Source: Scheffersomyces stipitis CBS 6054 (taxonomy: Eukaryota; Ascomycota; Pichiomycetes; Serinales; Debaryomycetaceae). Taken from it: a stretch of 64,000 bases of DNA. Location: the NCBI RefSeq assembly GCF_000209165.1, contig NC_009044.1, positions 744,001 through 808,000 of the forward strand, written 5' to 3'. Each line of letters opens with the position of its first letter. Positions within the stretch are counted from its first letter, which is position 1. The notes below the pieces were generated by a model. That model made no database searches and had not been told where the DNA came from. It was given only the letters and a program-made list of their open reading frames with translations. The position numbers were made by a program, and so were the translations under genes. Shown here in pieces: positions 47,427-57,508 of the stretch.

Positions 47427-48323
47427 CTAGAATGGATCTTCGTAGGGGTCTTCTTCGTCATAATCGTCATCCTTCTCAAATTCGTAGACAATGGCACCTC
47501 CAGAAGAACCCAACGACTCCTGCGCTTGCATGTATGGCAACTCCACCTGCTCTCTAGCCAATTTCTGCTTGTTGCTTGTGGACAAATTGAATGTCGTCAA
47601 ATCTTTGAGCAACTCTTCATCTTCTGGGTTAGCGTCATCTTTTACAGATTTGTGAATTTCGTATGTATGAGTTGTGGAGTTGATTTCATACTGGTATATG
47701 AGCGTTCTTCCTGATTTTCTTCTATTCGACAACGTTAATTTGAAGGTTGAGCCGTTTAAGCCTAAGTTTACAGGGATTTCCAAGCGGGAAATCTTGTTTT
47801 CGAGAGTTTCCAAGTCTATCTTGTGGTGTGGAAAGTACTCTACTTCAAATATAGAAGAAGCAATGTATGAAAGTAGAGTTAGAGAAGAAGGATAATTCAA
47901 TATTTTGCTCTGTTCTTGCGGCACATTCGTGTGATATACACCCAATATAGTGACTGAGGGTTGTATGATGCTCGTGAGAAATTGTGTGATTTCAGTGTTG
48001 GTGACATAGTTGAGGGAATCTATTATCACCAACGTCTTTGCCAAATTGACACCAGAAACACCCGTAGTTGGAGGAGAGTTTTTCTTGACAAAGTCAGAGA
48101 TTTCTGCTGTTGACACTGTTGAGCAATCCAACCATTCAGAAGCATACAGTGGAATATTTGTTGTTTCGTAGGATAGAAAGATGATTTTGGAATTATTGTG
48201 ATGGGCAAACTCAGAGAGCAAGTAATGGGCAGATTGAAGAAGCGAGTCGAGAACAAGGAGAAACGGTGTAGGCTCCTTAAGAGCCAATAGCCTGTTCAAG
48301 AGAACACTTGCGTTCAGCGACAT
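47427..48323 (-). CDS. IKI1: Elongator subunit Elp5 (Iki1)
   Basis: 298 residues (S. cerevisiae Elp5 is 309). It has the RecA-like fold of Elp4/5/6 without Walker motifs. Matching segments include the N-terminus (LLNRLLALKEPTPFLLVLDS), TLVIIDSLNYV, RRKSGRTLIYQYEINS, and the near-identical C-terminal block LTTFNLSTSNKQKLAREQVE, then GGAIVYEFEKDDDYDEEDPY ending EDPF. Elp4-5-6 form a hexameric ring that binds tRNA and completes Elongator, which makes the wobble-uridine mcm5/ncm5 modifications. Three TCTC(A/G)CTA octamers lie upstream in the sense direction. Confidence 0.95.
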   Translation of the reverse strand: MSLNASVLLNRLLALKEPTPFLLVLDSLLQSAHYLLSEFAHHNNSKIIFLSYETTNIPLYASEWLDCSTVSTAEISDFVKKNSPPTTGVSGVNLAKTLVIIDSLNYVTNTEITQFLTSIIQPSVTILGVYHTNVPQEQSKILNYPSSLTLLSYIASSIFEVEYFPHHKIDLETLENKISRLEIPVNLGLNGSTFKLTLSNRRKSGRTLIYQYEINSTTHTYEIHKSVKDDANPEDEELLKDLTTFNLSTSNKQKLAREQVELPYMQAQESLGSSGGAIVYEFEKDDDYDEEDPYEDPF

Positions 48324-48778
48324 TGTGGTTTGTCAATTAATGGTTTATGGGCATGAGACTCTAGATCTGATGAGAAGAGCTGATGAGAAGAGCTGCTGAG
48401 AAGAGCTGAAGTATGATGCCCTTGGAAATATCTGTTAGAGCTAGTGCGACTTTTAGCGAGAGAACGAGAAATAGTGAGAATGAATAGCGAGACACGGCAA
48501 GAGAGTACACCATTCAAAACCATAAAATTCTAGCTAATAAGCTCTAACATTTGTTGGTTATCTATTCAAGATCCTAAACACCAGATATAGTCTTATAAGA
48601 AGTCAAATATTTGTAGTGTGACATCGACACTCTCTTGTCTCTCTACAAATCTAGGGAAAGATTTATAGATGGAACTGTGTGCACACCACGAACATACCTG
48701 AAGATGGCACTGGATCTATAAAAGTTTCAGTCTTCACTAGCTCTAGATATTTCAAAGACAGTTCTACCAGTTAGCAAG
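48324..48778. other. Divergent promoter region ELP5/HSH155
   Basis: 455 bp. The ELP5 side holds the octamer cluster and a triplicated GCTGA(T/G)GAGAAGA phrase (about 48366-48405). No specific site is clear for HSH155. Confidence 0.55.
48454..48492 (-). promoter_or_regulatory. TCTC(A/G)CTA octamer cluster upstream of ELP5
   Basis: On the minus strand: TCTCGCTA (48485-48492), TCTCACTA (48472-48479) and TCTCGCTA (48454-48461), 131-169 bp before the ELP5 ATG and in its sense direction. Confidence 0.55.
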
Positions 48779-51700
48779 ATGGCTCCAGGTCTTGCAAAGA
48801 AACGAGATTTGGTAGGCTCGTACACGATTTCTAGTGTGCTATCGGAGGAACTTCGGAAAGAGCACAAACATGAAGATTCTATTACCTCAGCCAAGCTCCA
48901 GGAGCTGATAGTGAAAAATGACTATACCCGGAAATCGCTTCATGGGAATGCATCGTTGGACTTCGATAAGACGATGTCATATAAGGAGATTATGGAACAG
49001 CGAGAGTTTGAACGAGAAGAAGTCCGAGTCAAAAAATTGATAGAGAAGAAGAAACAAGATAATAGTCTCCAAGAACCAGAGCAGATTCTTCGGAGAAAGC
49101 GTAAAAGACGGTGGGATGTGACTCCTGAAGAATACGAAAGAACGAATAACGTTGACTCTAACCAATTGAGTTTGGTTTCTGAAGCAGATGCTGAAGCTTC
49201 GAAGTTCTTGCAGAAAATTCTTGAATCAAATCAAAAGCTCCCCGTAGTAAATGGAATTCCTCTAACAGATGAAATTCTTGACAAGATTCTTCCTGATGGG
49301 TTCAAAAAGGTTACACCACCAGATGGTTACAAGCCAGATGTAGATATTGCCCCAGATTTAGACTACTATGTACCTCCTGAAGTAAGTCAAGATCTTGTAG
49401 CAGCCAGAGCCATGGAGAGCCAGATTCCCACAGATATACAAGGAGTAACAGGACTTGAGTTCTTCAAACAGGAAGACATGAAGCATTTTGGTAAGTTGAC
49501 CACCATAAAAGACACTGAGGGACTCTCTTCTGAGGAAAAAAACGAGATCAATTCCATGAAACTCTTGTTGAAAATCAAGAATGGCTCACAGATCACAAGA
49601 AAAAGATCTTTGCGTAGACTTACCGATAATGCCAGAAAATTCGGTCCCAAGGTGATCTTCTCACAAATTCTTCCTATTTTACTTGAGCCCAACTTGGGTG
49701 ACCAGGAAAGACATGTGCTCGTCAAACTTGTAGGTAGGATCTTGTTTCAATTAGATGATCTCGTACGTCCATATACTCAAAAGATTCTATCGGTGATCTC
49801 TCCGATGCTTATAGAAGAAGATTTCACTTTGAGATTAGAAGCCAGAGAGATTATTTCGGCATTGACAAGAGCGGCAGGTTTAGCCAACATGATTTCGACA
49901 TTAAGGCCCGATATCGATCATGCTGATGAATACGTGAGAAACATCACATCTAGAGTATTTGCGATAGTAGCAAATACACTCGGGTTGCAGACATTTTTCC
50001 CATTTTTAAAGGCTGTTCTCAAGTCCAAAAAAAATTGGATGGCTAGGCACACCGGTATCAAAATAGTTCAACAACTCTGTATATTATTGGGAGGAGGCAA
50101 TGGAACGTCCATTTTGCCTTTCTTGACTCAGTTGGTAGATATTCTCAAACCTAGCTTGTCAGACGAGGTTCTCCAGGTGAGAACTATCACAGCACTCACT
50201 TTGGCGCAACTAGCGGATAACGTAAAGCCTTATGGAATTGAATCGTTCGAAACAGTTCTAGAGCCAGCTTGGTTAGGTTTGAAACATCATAGAGGTAAAG
50301 GTCTTGCCAGTTTCTTGAAGTGTATTGGAGCAATTATTCCATTGATGCAGCACGATAAAAATTACGAAGAGTACTCTAATTACTATACGAAAGAGATTAC
50401 CAACATTATGACGCGTGAGTTCAACTCACCGGACGATGACATGAGAAAGTCGATATTACGTATCATGTTAGACTTGCCATTATCCAGACATCTTATCACC
50501 AAATATAGACTGGAATTGATCAACCCCTTCATGAAATCTTTCTGGAATAGAAGAACTGCGTCTGATTCACAGCAGATAACAAGGCTAGTAGTTGATGTCA
50601 CCGCTGAGTTGGGCAAAAAATTCGACTTTTTGGAAGTCTTCGAAGCCATTGTCATTTTCACCAAGGATGAGAATGAACAACTTAGAAGGGTCGCCATTGC
50701 TGCGATCAATAAGATGATAACCTCTTCTCCTGAAGAACTTATAGCCCTAGACTCTCAACTCGAGGTCAAATTAGTGGATGGTGTTTTATTTGCATTCCAA
50801 GAACAAACCGTACAACACAAAATCTATTTGCAAGGTTTTGGTGCTGTTGCCACTGCTCTTAATGTTAGACTAAAACCTCATTTGAATTCCATCATCAGTA
50901 CCATCTTGTACCGATTAAAAAACAAATCCCCTGAAATAAGACTTCAATCATCTGACTTGATAGCCATAATTGCTCCTGTTATAAAACAATGTTCAGAAGG
51001 TGACGAGAACGTATTGTACAAGCTTATTTTGATATTGTACGAATCATTAGGAGAAGTATATCCTGATGTGTTGGGTTCTATTATTAATGCCTTATATGCT
51101 TGTATTGATGCTCTTGACAAATCGAGTTTATATGTGATGTCTAACCCTTCGATAAACCAAATCTTGCCAACCTTGACACCTATCTTGAAGAATAGACAGG
51201 AAAAGGTCCAGGAAGCATGTATCAAGTTGGTTGGTTTGATAGCACAGAAGAATGCGGAAACTATCAATGCAAAGGAATGGATGCGTATATGTTTTGAATT
51301 GTTGGAAATGCTCAAGTCTCCCAAGAAAAGGATCAGGGTCGCGGCCAATGATAGTTTTGGATACATCGCTAAAACCATTGGACCTCAGGATGTCATTGTG
51401 ATGTTATTGAATAACTTGCGAGTTCAAGAACGTCAATTGAGAGTTTGTACTGCTGTTGCAATGGGAATTGTTGCAAAGACTTGTGCACCATTTACAGTAC
51501 TTCCTGCAATTATGAACGAGTACAGAATTCCCGATAAAAATGTCCAGAATGGTGTCTTGAAGGCTCTTAGTTTCTTGTTTGAATATCTCGATGGAAAAAC
51601 AACGAAAGATTATCTATTTGCAATCACTCCTTTGTTGGAGGACGCCCTTACCGATAGAGACCAAGTACATCGTCAAACAGCAGCAACTGTGATAAAGCAC

Positions 51701-52051
51701 GTGGCTCTAAACTCTGTAGGATTGGCTAATATTGACTATCATGAAGTGTTTATCCACTATTTGAATTTGATATTGCCCAATGTGTTTGAAACGTCTCCAC
51801 ACGTGATTTCTCGTATCTTGGAAAGTATTGATGCTTTGAGGGTTGTTCTTGGAACTGGAATCTTTGTCAATTACTTATGGGCTGGTTTATTCCACCCAGC
51901 TAGGAAGGTGAGATCACCATATTGGAAGCTCTACAATTATGCCTACATGCAAAACAGTGATTCTCTTGTGCCATACTATCCACAAATTGAGAATTTGTCT
52001 GATGATGATACTGTTGAATATCACATAGAAGAGTTGGACTTATTCCTTTAA
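48779..52051 (+). CDS. HSH155: U2 snRNP splicing factor Hsh155 (SF3B1)
   Basis: 1090 residues (S. cerevisiae 971, human SF3B1 1304). The N-terminal region carries a U2AF-ligand motif in KRKRRWDVTPEEYE and the p14-binding-like segment KLLPDGFKKVTPP-type sequence (ILPDGFKKVTPPDGY). From about 290 to the end it is a HEAT-repeat superhelix with long near-identical blocks: STLRPDIDHADEYVRN, KSKKNWMARHTGIKIVQQ, KPYGIESFE, HHRGKGLASFLK, LTPILKNRQEKVQEACI, EWMRICFELLEML, NVFETSPHVI, LFHPARKVR. The protein clamps the branch-site/U2 duplex in the SF3b complex. Introns in this window have perfect TACTAAC sites, a good match to this role. The stop is only 27 bp from the stop of the converging gene at 52079. 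Confidence 0.97.
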   Translation: MAPGLAKKRDLVGSYTISSVLSEELRKEHKHEDSITSAKLQELIVKNDYTRKSLHGNASLDFDKTMSYKEIMEQREFEREEVRVKKLIEKKKQDNSLQEPEQILRRKRKRRWDVTPEEYERTNNVDSNQLSLVSEADAEASKFLQKILESNQKLPVVNGIPLTDEILDKILPDGFKKVTPPDGYKPDVDIAPDLDYYVPPEVSQDLVAARAMESQIPTDIQGVTGLEFFKQEDMKHFGKLTTIKDTEGLSSEEKNEINSMKLLLKIKNGSQITRKRSLRRLTDNARKFGPKVIFSQILPILLEPNLGDQERHVLVKLVGRILFQLDDLVRPYTQKILSVISPMLIEEDFTLRLEAREIISALTRAAGLANMISTLRPDIDHADEYVRNITSRVFAIVANTLGLQTFFPFLKAVLKSKKNWMARHTGIKIVQQLCILLGGGNGTSILPFLTQLVDILKPSLSDEVLQVRTITALTLAQLADNVKPYGIESFETVLEPAWLGLKHHRGKGLASFLKCIGAIIPLMQHDKNYEEYSNYYTKEITNIMTREFNSPDDDMRKSILRIMLDLPLSRHLITKYRLELINPFMKSFWNRRTASDSQQITRLVVDVTAELGKKFDFLEVFEAIVIFTKDENEQLRRVAIAAINKMITSSPEELIALDSQLEVKLVDGVLFAFQEQTVQHKIYLQGFGAVATALNVRLKPHLNSIISTILYRLKNKSPEIRLQSSDLIAIIAPVIKQCSEGDENVLYKLILILYESLGEVYPDVLGSIINALYACIDALDKSSLYVMSNPSINQILPTLTPILKNRQEKVQEACIKLVGLIAQKNAETINAKEWMRICFELLEMLKSPKKRIRVAANDSFGYIAKTIGPQDVIVMLLNNLRVQERQLRVCTAVAMGIVAKTCAPFTVLPAIMNEYRIPDKNVQNGVLKALSFLFEYLDGKTTKDYLFAITPLLEDALTDRDQVHRQTAATVIKHVALNSVGLANIDYHEVFIHYLNLILPNVFETSPHVISRILESIDALRVVLGTGIFVNYLWAGLFHPARKVRSPYWKLYNYAYMQNSDSLVPYYPQIENLSDDDTVEYHIEELDLFL

Positions 52052-52078
52052 CGACATATACGTAATTACTAATGCTAC

Positions 52079-52813
52079 CTATTCAAAGTTATTCAGAACA
52101 ATGTAGTCCATCTGGTTCGTAGTAAGAAAGTTTGAAGCGTCTCCCTCTACATCATTGAAGTTGATGACATTGCCATCGCTCTCGTAGTAGCATTCGTCGA
52201 TGTCGTCATAAGAGTCTCCTTCTGCATGAGCAATGGGTTCAGAATCGTTAATATAGTTTCTGGTGGCATATCGTGTCAATCTTCTGGCTTGTAGTTCAAG
52301 AATCTGATCGGTGTCTGTGAGTTCCTGTTGAGATCCACTTTCCGAGCTTGAATAGCTGGCTACAGCAGGGAAGCAGTCAATGTACACCATTGCATTGTCT
52401 GTGCTGTAGTGGAAAGGAATATCTTTCATCCAGTTTTGGACTTTTTCCCTAGCAGGCATGTTTGAAGCTCTTCTGGGGTTGAAGCTAGCAGGAAACATGG
52501 GTATCTGATCTTCTTTTGTCTTTTCTTCCTCGAAGTCTCTTTGTTCCTCGTTAACTATCCTCTCTCTAGATTGTGTTTGCGGCAACTCTTGAGAATGCAA
52601 CCTGGGAGAAGTTCTTCTGAAGAGAGGTTTGTCTGACGGAATTGTGCTCTTGAAGTCTGGAGAGCATGTTTTAAGTTGAGAAGAGTTGTTGTCGTTGACT
52701 GCCAACGAGTTTAAAAATGTTTTGGAGTTTAGGTAAGGTTGCTGGGGGTTCATTTGTATTTGTGAAATTGGTGCTTGAGATAGAGGCACATTCAGTCTTC
52801 TGTTTCTGGCCAT
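52079..52813 (-). CDS. Orphan, mostly disordered protein, 244 residues
   Basis: I do not recognise it. The first half is polar and basic, rich in Ser/Pro/Gln/Arg (RRTSPRLHSQELPQTQSR). A possibly folded or interacting core follows at about 118-155 (PAREKVQNWMKDIPFHYSTD, then MVYIDCFP). The C-terminal third is acidic (DSYDDIDECYYESDG, FNDVEGDASNF). No signal peptide or membrane segment is seen. This composition suits a regulated adaptor or cell-cycle protein, but that is only a guess. It is convergent with HSH155 and divergent from NSE3 (310 bp). Confidence 0.65.
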   Translation of the reverse strand: MARNRRLNVPLSQAPISQIQMNPQQPYLNSKTFLNSLAVNDNNSSQLKTCSPDFKSTIPSDKPLFRRTSPRLHSQELPQTQSRERIVNEEQRDFEEEKTKEDQIPMFPASFNPRRASNMPAREKVQNWMKDIPFHYSTDNAMVYIDCFPAVASYSSSESGSQQELTDTDQILELQARRLTRYATRNYINDSEPIAHAEGDSYDDIDECYYESDGNVINFNDVEGDASNFLTTNQMDYIVLNNFE

Positions 52814-53123
52814 CTTAGCTGAAGATTACAAGTATTAATTGGTGAGAGTTTGAGAGTGTGAGGAAATTTCCAGAGAAGATGAATTTCAGATTTACTTCAC
52901 CCCAAAGTGATCCCAGGAGTCAAACAGTATAAGGATGAATTTGGCGCTGAGTCTCGAAGTGGTTTTAGCTGCGAAAAAAGACTGATGATTATTGGCATAT
53001 AGTCAAGGAATTCGCAGCCATTCAGAGAAAAAAAATCAGGACTGAAAAAACGCGCTTTCGAAAAAGGATTAACTAATATTTACTTGATCAGATCATCAGA
53101 ACACCGTATACCATTAGACCATA
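52814..53123. other. Divergent promoter between the orphan gene and NSE3
   Basis: 310 bp with A-rich runs (53028-53048) and no clear factor site. Confidence 0.5.
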
Positions 53124-54134
53124 ATGGCTAGAAGAGAAAGGGCAGTTATATCTGATTCCGGGTCCGATTATGAAGAAGGAGATGCCGGCGGAAACGAGAA
53201 AGCCAATGAGTCAAATGACGACTACTTACAGGAGAATCTCGAATCTGAGATCCAGAGTACTGTCAACCGAGTAGTAAGGTTGATACTAGGACGGGAGTTG
53301 AAGAGCCAGTTTATCAGAAGAGAAAAGATTTCCCTGGAAGTAAATACGAAAAGACATGGACTCGATTTGATAATCAAGAGAGTAAATGCTGAATTGGAGA
53401 AGGTCTATGGGTTGACTCTAGTTGAAACACCTGTCATTCAGAAGAGACAGCCCGAGAAAAAGTCCAGAGTGACGAAAACAACCAATGTTAAGGTCAAACA
53501 ACCTTTTGCTATAGTGAGCTGTCTTGAACCTAAGTCCAAGAAAGTATTGGGAGAGTTGTGGCAAACTTCTACCAACGTCAATCCAGAGGCAGATGCGCAT
53601 GGAAGTAAATACTTCGTTCCCAAGTATAAAAAAACCGAAGGTCCCCTCTCAAATATCGAGCTTGTAAGAACTGGAATCATGTTGTACATAGTGTCGATGT
53701 TGATTTTGGCAGAGAACTACCTTCTGGAAGATGACTTGGAAAGAGGCATGGAGAGAATGGGAATATCCAAAGATCTGAATAAGCGTAACAGCAACTTGGG
53801 TATGAATTTACAGGAATTGGTTAGTGATTTGATCAAGAAGGATTATATCAACAAAGAGGTATCTAAAGGTACGGTGGAGTCGGAAAACCGGGTTATCTAT
53901 TCTCTTGGGAGACGGTCTCTTGTAGAATTTCCGCCACAGGCTGTAGTAGAATATGTCAGAGTCCTCTACGGTGAGAAATTTAATGCCGATCAAACAGTCA
54001 TGACAATAGAAAGGACATATGGAGTTAAGCTAGAGTCGGAAATGTTGTTAAATGCAGAAAGTGTAGAAAAAGACAACGATTCCGAAAATCAGGGCCTGCT
54101 ACAAGACAATTCGGAAGACGCAGTGGTGGCTTGA
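53124..54134 (+). CDS. NSE3: SMC5/6 complex subunit Nse3 (MAGE family)
   Basis: 336 residues (S. cerevisiae Nse3 is 303). An acidic N-terminus (DSGSDYEEGDAGG) is followed by a MAGE homology domain at about 45-300. Its first winged helix is around NRVVRLILGRELKSQFIRRE, then KRHGLDLIIKRVNAELEKVYGL. The central segment is LVRTGIMLYIVSMLILAENYLLEDDL and the second winged helix includes ISKDLNKRNSNLGMNLQELV and IKKDYINKEV. Nse3 pairs with the RING protein Nse1 and kleisin Nse4 in the SMC5/6 complex, which acts in DNA repair and rDNA segregation. Intact. Confidence 0.9.
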   Translation: MARRERAVISDSGSDYEEGDAGGNEKANESNDDYLQENLESEIQSTVNRVVRLILGRELKSQFIRREKISLEVNTKRHGLDLIIKRVNAELEKVYGLTLVETPVIQKRQPEKKSRVTKTTNVKVKQPFAIVSCLEPKSKKVLGELWQTSTNVNPEADAHGSKYFVPKYKKTEGPLSNIELVRTGIMLYIVSMLILAENYLLEDDLERGMERMGISKDLNKRNSNLGMNLQELVSDLIKKDYINKEVSKGTVESENRVIYSLGRRSLVEFPPQAVVEYVRVLYGEKFNADQTVMTIERTYGVKLESEMLLNAESVEKDNDSENQGLLQDNSEDAVVA

Positions 54135-54305
54135 GTTTGACATGGGTCTATATTCTTAACATTCATGTGCATTCTATTAAGAAAACGAAAATTCCGTTCG
54201 GACTTGTTCACACAATTTTATAAGCGATAAGAACTTGGTCTGGCCGGCAACTTGGCAACAAGGGATACAAAATTTTGCCGTGTTCTGCCGGTTAGGGCAT
54301 GCACT

Positions 54306-54539
54306 ATGAAGGGGGAATTGCCTGTTTTGCACTTCTCTAGTGATCTTCCCTTGAGCGATGCGATTTTGCACCTGTCAGAAGACAAGACTTGTATATTGTG
54401 GGGGAGCCATGTGAATTTTGTCGTGAGAAGACAATACCACGCCAATGCCATAAAAATCAGAGAAGCAATTGAAGCACTAGCAGAAGTGGCAATTGAGAAC
54501 TTGATATCACAACTTTATGACCAAGTTGTCTATACATAA
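54306..54539 (+). CDS. Possible small protein, 77 residues
   Basis: An ATG-started frame reading MKGELPVLHFSS at the start, then LSEDKTCILWGSHVNFVVRR and a regular helical end (AIKIREAIEALAEVAIENLI). The alternation of a beta-like first half and an amphipathic helix looks more protein-like than other short frames here. I recognise no family and see no upstream intron. It is downstream of NSE3 on the same strand and could equally be chance. Confidence 0.35.
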   Translation: MKGELPVLHFSSDLPLSDAILHLSEDKTCILWGSHVNFVVRRQYHANAIKIREAIEALAEVAIENLISQLYDQVVYT

Positions 54540-54929
54540 GCAGAGGTGTTTACAGACATAAATACAGAAATGAAAGAAATGTAGGATAGCATTTTCCATT
54601 TCTCTTACACATGCTGGAGTGTATGGATTTAGATTCTAACCAGATCATGTCGACGAATTTCATATGCTTTTTGAACCACCCCTCCATGGAGGAGCCTCAC
54701 CATGTAACTCAGTGAGAATACGTAGACATAACATATAAATGTATATAATCTGGGGTTCCAGCAAAAGAGAATTGTAGCCATATCGTCAGAATTTTCATCA
54801 AGTTCTCAAGGTCTTACCTCTACGATATCTCCGTTTCAGGCAAAGCTACCCTTGCACACGAATCGTCTCCGCGGATCACCAACTGTCATCTCTCGAACCG
54901 GATTCCCTACAAAGCTCATCGCACAAAAC

Positions 54930-54940
54930 GCTCGTTTAAG
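54930..54940 (+). promoter_or_regulatory. AR1/SRE-like element upstream of NCP1
   Basis: GCTCGTTTAAG differs by one base from GCTCGTTTAGG found upstream of ERG7. It lies about 540 bp before the NCP1 ATG. Confidence 0.4.
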
Positions 54941-55102
54941 ACATTATTATTGTGTCCGAAACCTCATAGTAGTTGTGATAGCTCCGTCGCTTAACCGCCT
55001 ATAAGACTCTTGACAATCCACCGTTCCTTGTAAATATAGAAGGACTATATATATCGCCGAGTAATCTGTTCATAACGTGACTATTACTACTGCGAAAATC
55101 GG

Positions 55103-55112
55103 TCGTATACGA
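55103..55112 (+). promoter_or_regulatory. Sterol regulatory element (TCGTATA, palindromic) upstream of NCP1
   Basis: TCGTATACGA contains the Upc2/Ecm22 core TCGTATA on both strands, about 370 bp before the ATG. NCP1 supplies electrons to the sterol enzymes Erg1 and Erg11, so sterol control makes sense. Confidence 0.5.
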
Positions 55113-55480
55113 ATTTTCATTTTTCTTCCTCGCGCCACGATCTGAATTTTTCAGTCTGAAACCACCTGAGCTTGATTTTTCAATTTCAAATTTCACATTC
55201 ACGTCTTTTCCTCCGCTTCTACGTGTCAGATTCTGTATCTACCTAGTAGCTCACGATAATTCATAATAGTCAGAGGAACCTAGATAATAGCTGCCCATTA
55301 TCGACTCCTACAAGTATACTTTGATAGTAATACTTGGCACTTCCGGTACTGATAGCGAATATCAATAGATTTCTGTTACTGATCTTCACTCATTTGAATC
55401 AAATCCATTACAAATTTGGTCAATTGTTGCGATCTCCTCTTTTTCAATTCCAATTTCATCACTAATTACATTTTTTCAAA

Positions 55481-57508
55481 ATGGCTTTAGATACTTTGGA
55501 CTTCGCCGTCATCTTGGTGCTCACTGTGGCCATACTAGCGTACATAGTCAAAACAAACTTCTTCTCCGAGCCAAAGAGCACTGGTTTCCTTTCGGCTGAC
55601 GCTCTTGCTGGCAACAACTTGTTGGACGTAATCAAGAAAAACAACAAGAATGCAGTCATTTTCTATGGGTCTCAGACTGGTACTGCTGAAGACTATGCCT
55701 CCAAGTTGTCGAAGGAATTGTCTGCCAGATTCGGCTTGAAGACCATGACAGTGGACTTCTCCGATTATGACCTCACCAACTTCGACAGCATTAGCGAAGA
55801 TACTCTCTGTTTCTTCCTCATGGCTACCTACGGTGAAGGTGAACCAACCGATAATGCTAATGAATTCTGTGAATGGCTTGAAAACGACGCTGACACTTTG
55901 TCCACCTTGAAGTTCACTGTCTTTGGCTTGGGTAACTCGACTTACGAACTCTACAATGCTGTTGGTAAGAAGCTCGACCAGCAGTTCGAAGAAAAGGGTG
56001 CTGAGAGATTTGCTGACTACGGCGAAGGTGACGATGGTAAAGGCACTTTGGACGAAGACTTTTTGACCTGGAAGGATAACTTGTTTGAATCGTTGAAAAA
56101 CAACTTGAACTTGGAAGAGCACGAATTGACTTACGAGCCGGGCTTGAGATTGGAAGAAAGTGACTTCTTGACCCTCGCCGATGACAATGTTTCCCACGGC
56201 GAACCTGACAAGACCTACATTACCGGTTCAGGTGATTTGTCCAAAGGACCTTTTGACCACTCTCACCCTTACTTATCTCCTATCAAATACACCAAGGAAT
56301 TGTTCAACTCGAAGGATAGATCTTGTGTCCATTTAGAGTTTGACCTTTCTGGTTCCAACTTGAGGTACTCTACTGGTGATCATGTGGCTATCTGGCCATC
56401 CAATTCCAACGAGAACATTCTTACTTTTGCTAAAGCCTTTGGTTTGGAAGACAAACTTGACACTGTGTTCGAATTGGTAGCTTTGGATTTGACTATTTCC
56501 ATCCCTTTCCCCACTCCTATCTCGTACGGTGCTGTTCTCAGACATCATTTGGAAATCACTGGTCCTGTTTCAAGACAGTTTTTGCTTTCAATTGCTGGTT
56601 TTGCTCCTGACGCTTCTTCTAAGAAGGAAGTTGCTAGAATTGGTAATGATAAGAAGGCCTTTGCAGAAGAAATTACCCACAAGAGCTTAAACATTGCTGA
56701 TGCCTTGTTGGTTATTTCTGACGGAAAGCCATGGTCGTCTGTTCCTTTTGAGTTCATCATTGAATCGATTTCCCACTTGCAGCCTCGTTACTACTCCATC
56801 TCGTCTTCTTCTTTGACGGAAAAGACTACAATTAATGTTACTGCTGTCGTTGAAGCTGAAAAGGTCGGATCTCAATTGGTCACTGGTGTAGTCACAAATT
56901 TGTTGAAGAATATTGAAATTGAACAAAATAAGACTGGAGAAAAGCCAGTGGTTACGTACGACTTGAGCGGCCCCAGAGGCAAGTTCTCCAAGTTCAAGCT
57001 TCCAATTCACGTCAGAAAGTCCACCTTCAAGTTGCCTACTAATCCTTCCACTCCCGTCATTTTGGTTGGTCCTGGTACTGGTGTGGCCCCTTTGAGAGGT
57101 TTTGTAAGAGAAAGAGTTAACCAAAAGCAAAACGGTACGTCTGTAGGTGAAACCGTGTTGTTCTATGGCTGCAGAAGACTGGACGAAGATTTCTTGTACA
57201 AGGATGAATGGCCCCAATACGCAAAGACTTTGGGATCCAGCTTTGAAATCCACACTGCATTCTCAAGAGAAACTGAAAAGAAGGTCTACGTGCAACATAA
57301 GATCTTGGAACAGTCTTCGAAGATCAACAAATTGTTGGAAAGCGGAGCCTTTATCTACGTCTGTGGTGATGCTTCCCGTATGGCCAGAGACGTTCAAGCT
57401 AGTTTCGCTAAGATCTTGTCCCAAGAAAGAGGTATCTCCGAAGAAAAGGCAGGTGATTTGCTCAGGTCATACAAGACCCAAAACAGATATCAAGAAGATG
57501 TCTGGTAA
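55481..57508 (+). CDS. NCP1: NADPH-cytochrome P450 reductase
   Basis: 675 residues. An N-terminal membrane anchor (about 8-23, FAVILVLTVAILAYIV) precedes the FMN flavodoxin domain: GSQTGTAEDYA (63-73), ATYGEGEPTDNA, FGLGNSTYE. A linker and FAD domain follow (RYYSISSSS, GVVTNLL), then the NADPH domain (GPGTGVAPLRGF, YGCRRLDEDFLY, VYVCGDASRMARDV-type segment YVCGDASRMARDVQ) and the conserved C-terminus YQEDVW. It sits on the ER and passes electrons from NADPH to Erg11, Erg5, squalene epoxidase and haem oxygenase. Codon use is that of a well-expressed gene with almost no CTG. SRE-like sites upstream link it to ERG7 in this window. Confidence 0.97.
   Translation: MALDTLDFAVILVLTVAILAYIVKTNFFSEPKSTGFLSADALAGNNLLDVIKKNNKNAVIFYGSQTGTAEDYASKLSKELSARFGLKTMTVDFSDYDLTNFDSISEDTLCFFLMATYGEGEPTDNANEFCEWLENDADTLSTLKFTVFGLGNSTYELYNAVGKKLDQQFEEKGAERFADYGEGDDGKGTLDEDFLTWKDNLFESLKNNLNLEEHELTYEPGLRLEESDFLTLADDNVSHGEPDKTYITGSGDLSKGPFDHSHPYLSPIKYTKELFNSKDRSCVHLEFDLSGSNLRYSTGDHVAIWPSNSNENILTFAKAFGLEDKLDTVFELVALDLTISIPFPTPISYGAVLRHHLEITGPVSRQFLLSIAGFAPDASSKKEVARIGNDKKAFAEEITHKSLNIADALLVISDGKPWSSVPFEFIIESISHLQPRYYSISSSSLTEKTTINVTAVVEAEKVGSQLVTGVVTNLLKNIEIEQNKTGEKPVVTYDLSGPRGKFSKFKLPIHVRKSTFKLPTNPSTPVILVGPGTGVAPLRGFVRERVNQKQNGTSVGETVLFYGCRRLDEDFLYKDEWPQYAKTLGSSFEIHTAFSRETEKKVYVQHKILEQSSKINKLLESGAFIYVCGDASRMARDVQASFAKILSQERGISEEKAGDLLRSYKTQNRYQEDVW

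Larger units (their letters stand above)
54135..55480. other. NCP1 upstream region, with one possible small ORF
   Basis: 1.35 kb. The left third holds a 77-codon ORF (separate entry). The remainder looks regulatory, with two SRE/AR1-like sites and TATA-like runs (54738-54750, 55046-55053). Confidence 0.5.

Noticed and set aside
54890..54910. Reverse-strand GGTTCGAGA resembling a tRNA B box
   Set aside because: Position 61 is not C and the T stem does not pair. No anticodon arm could be built.
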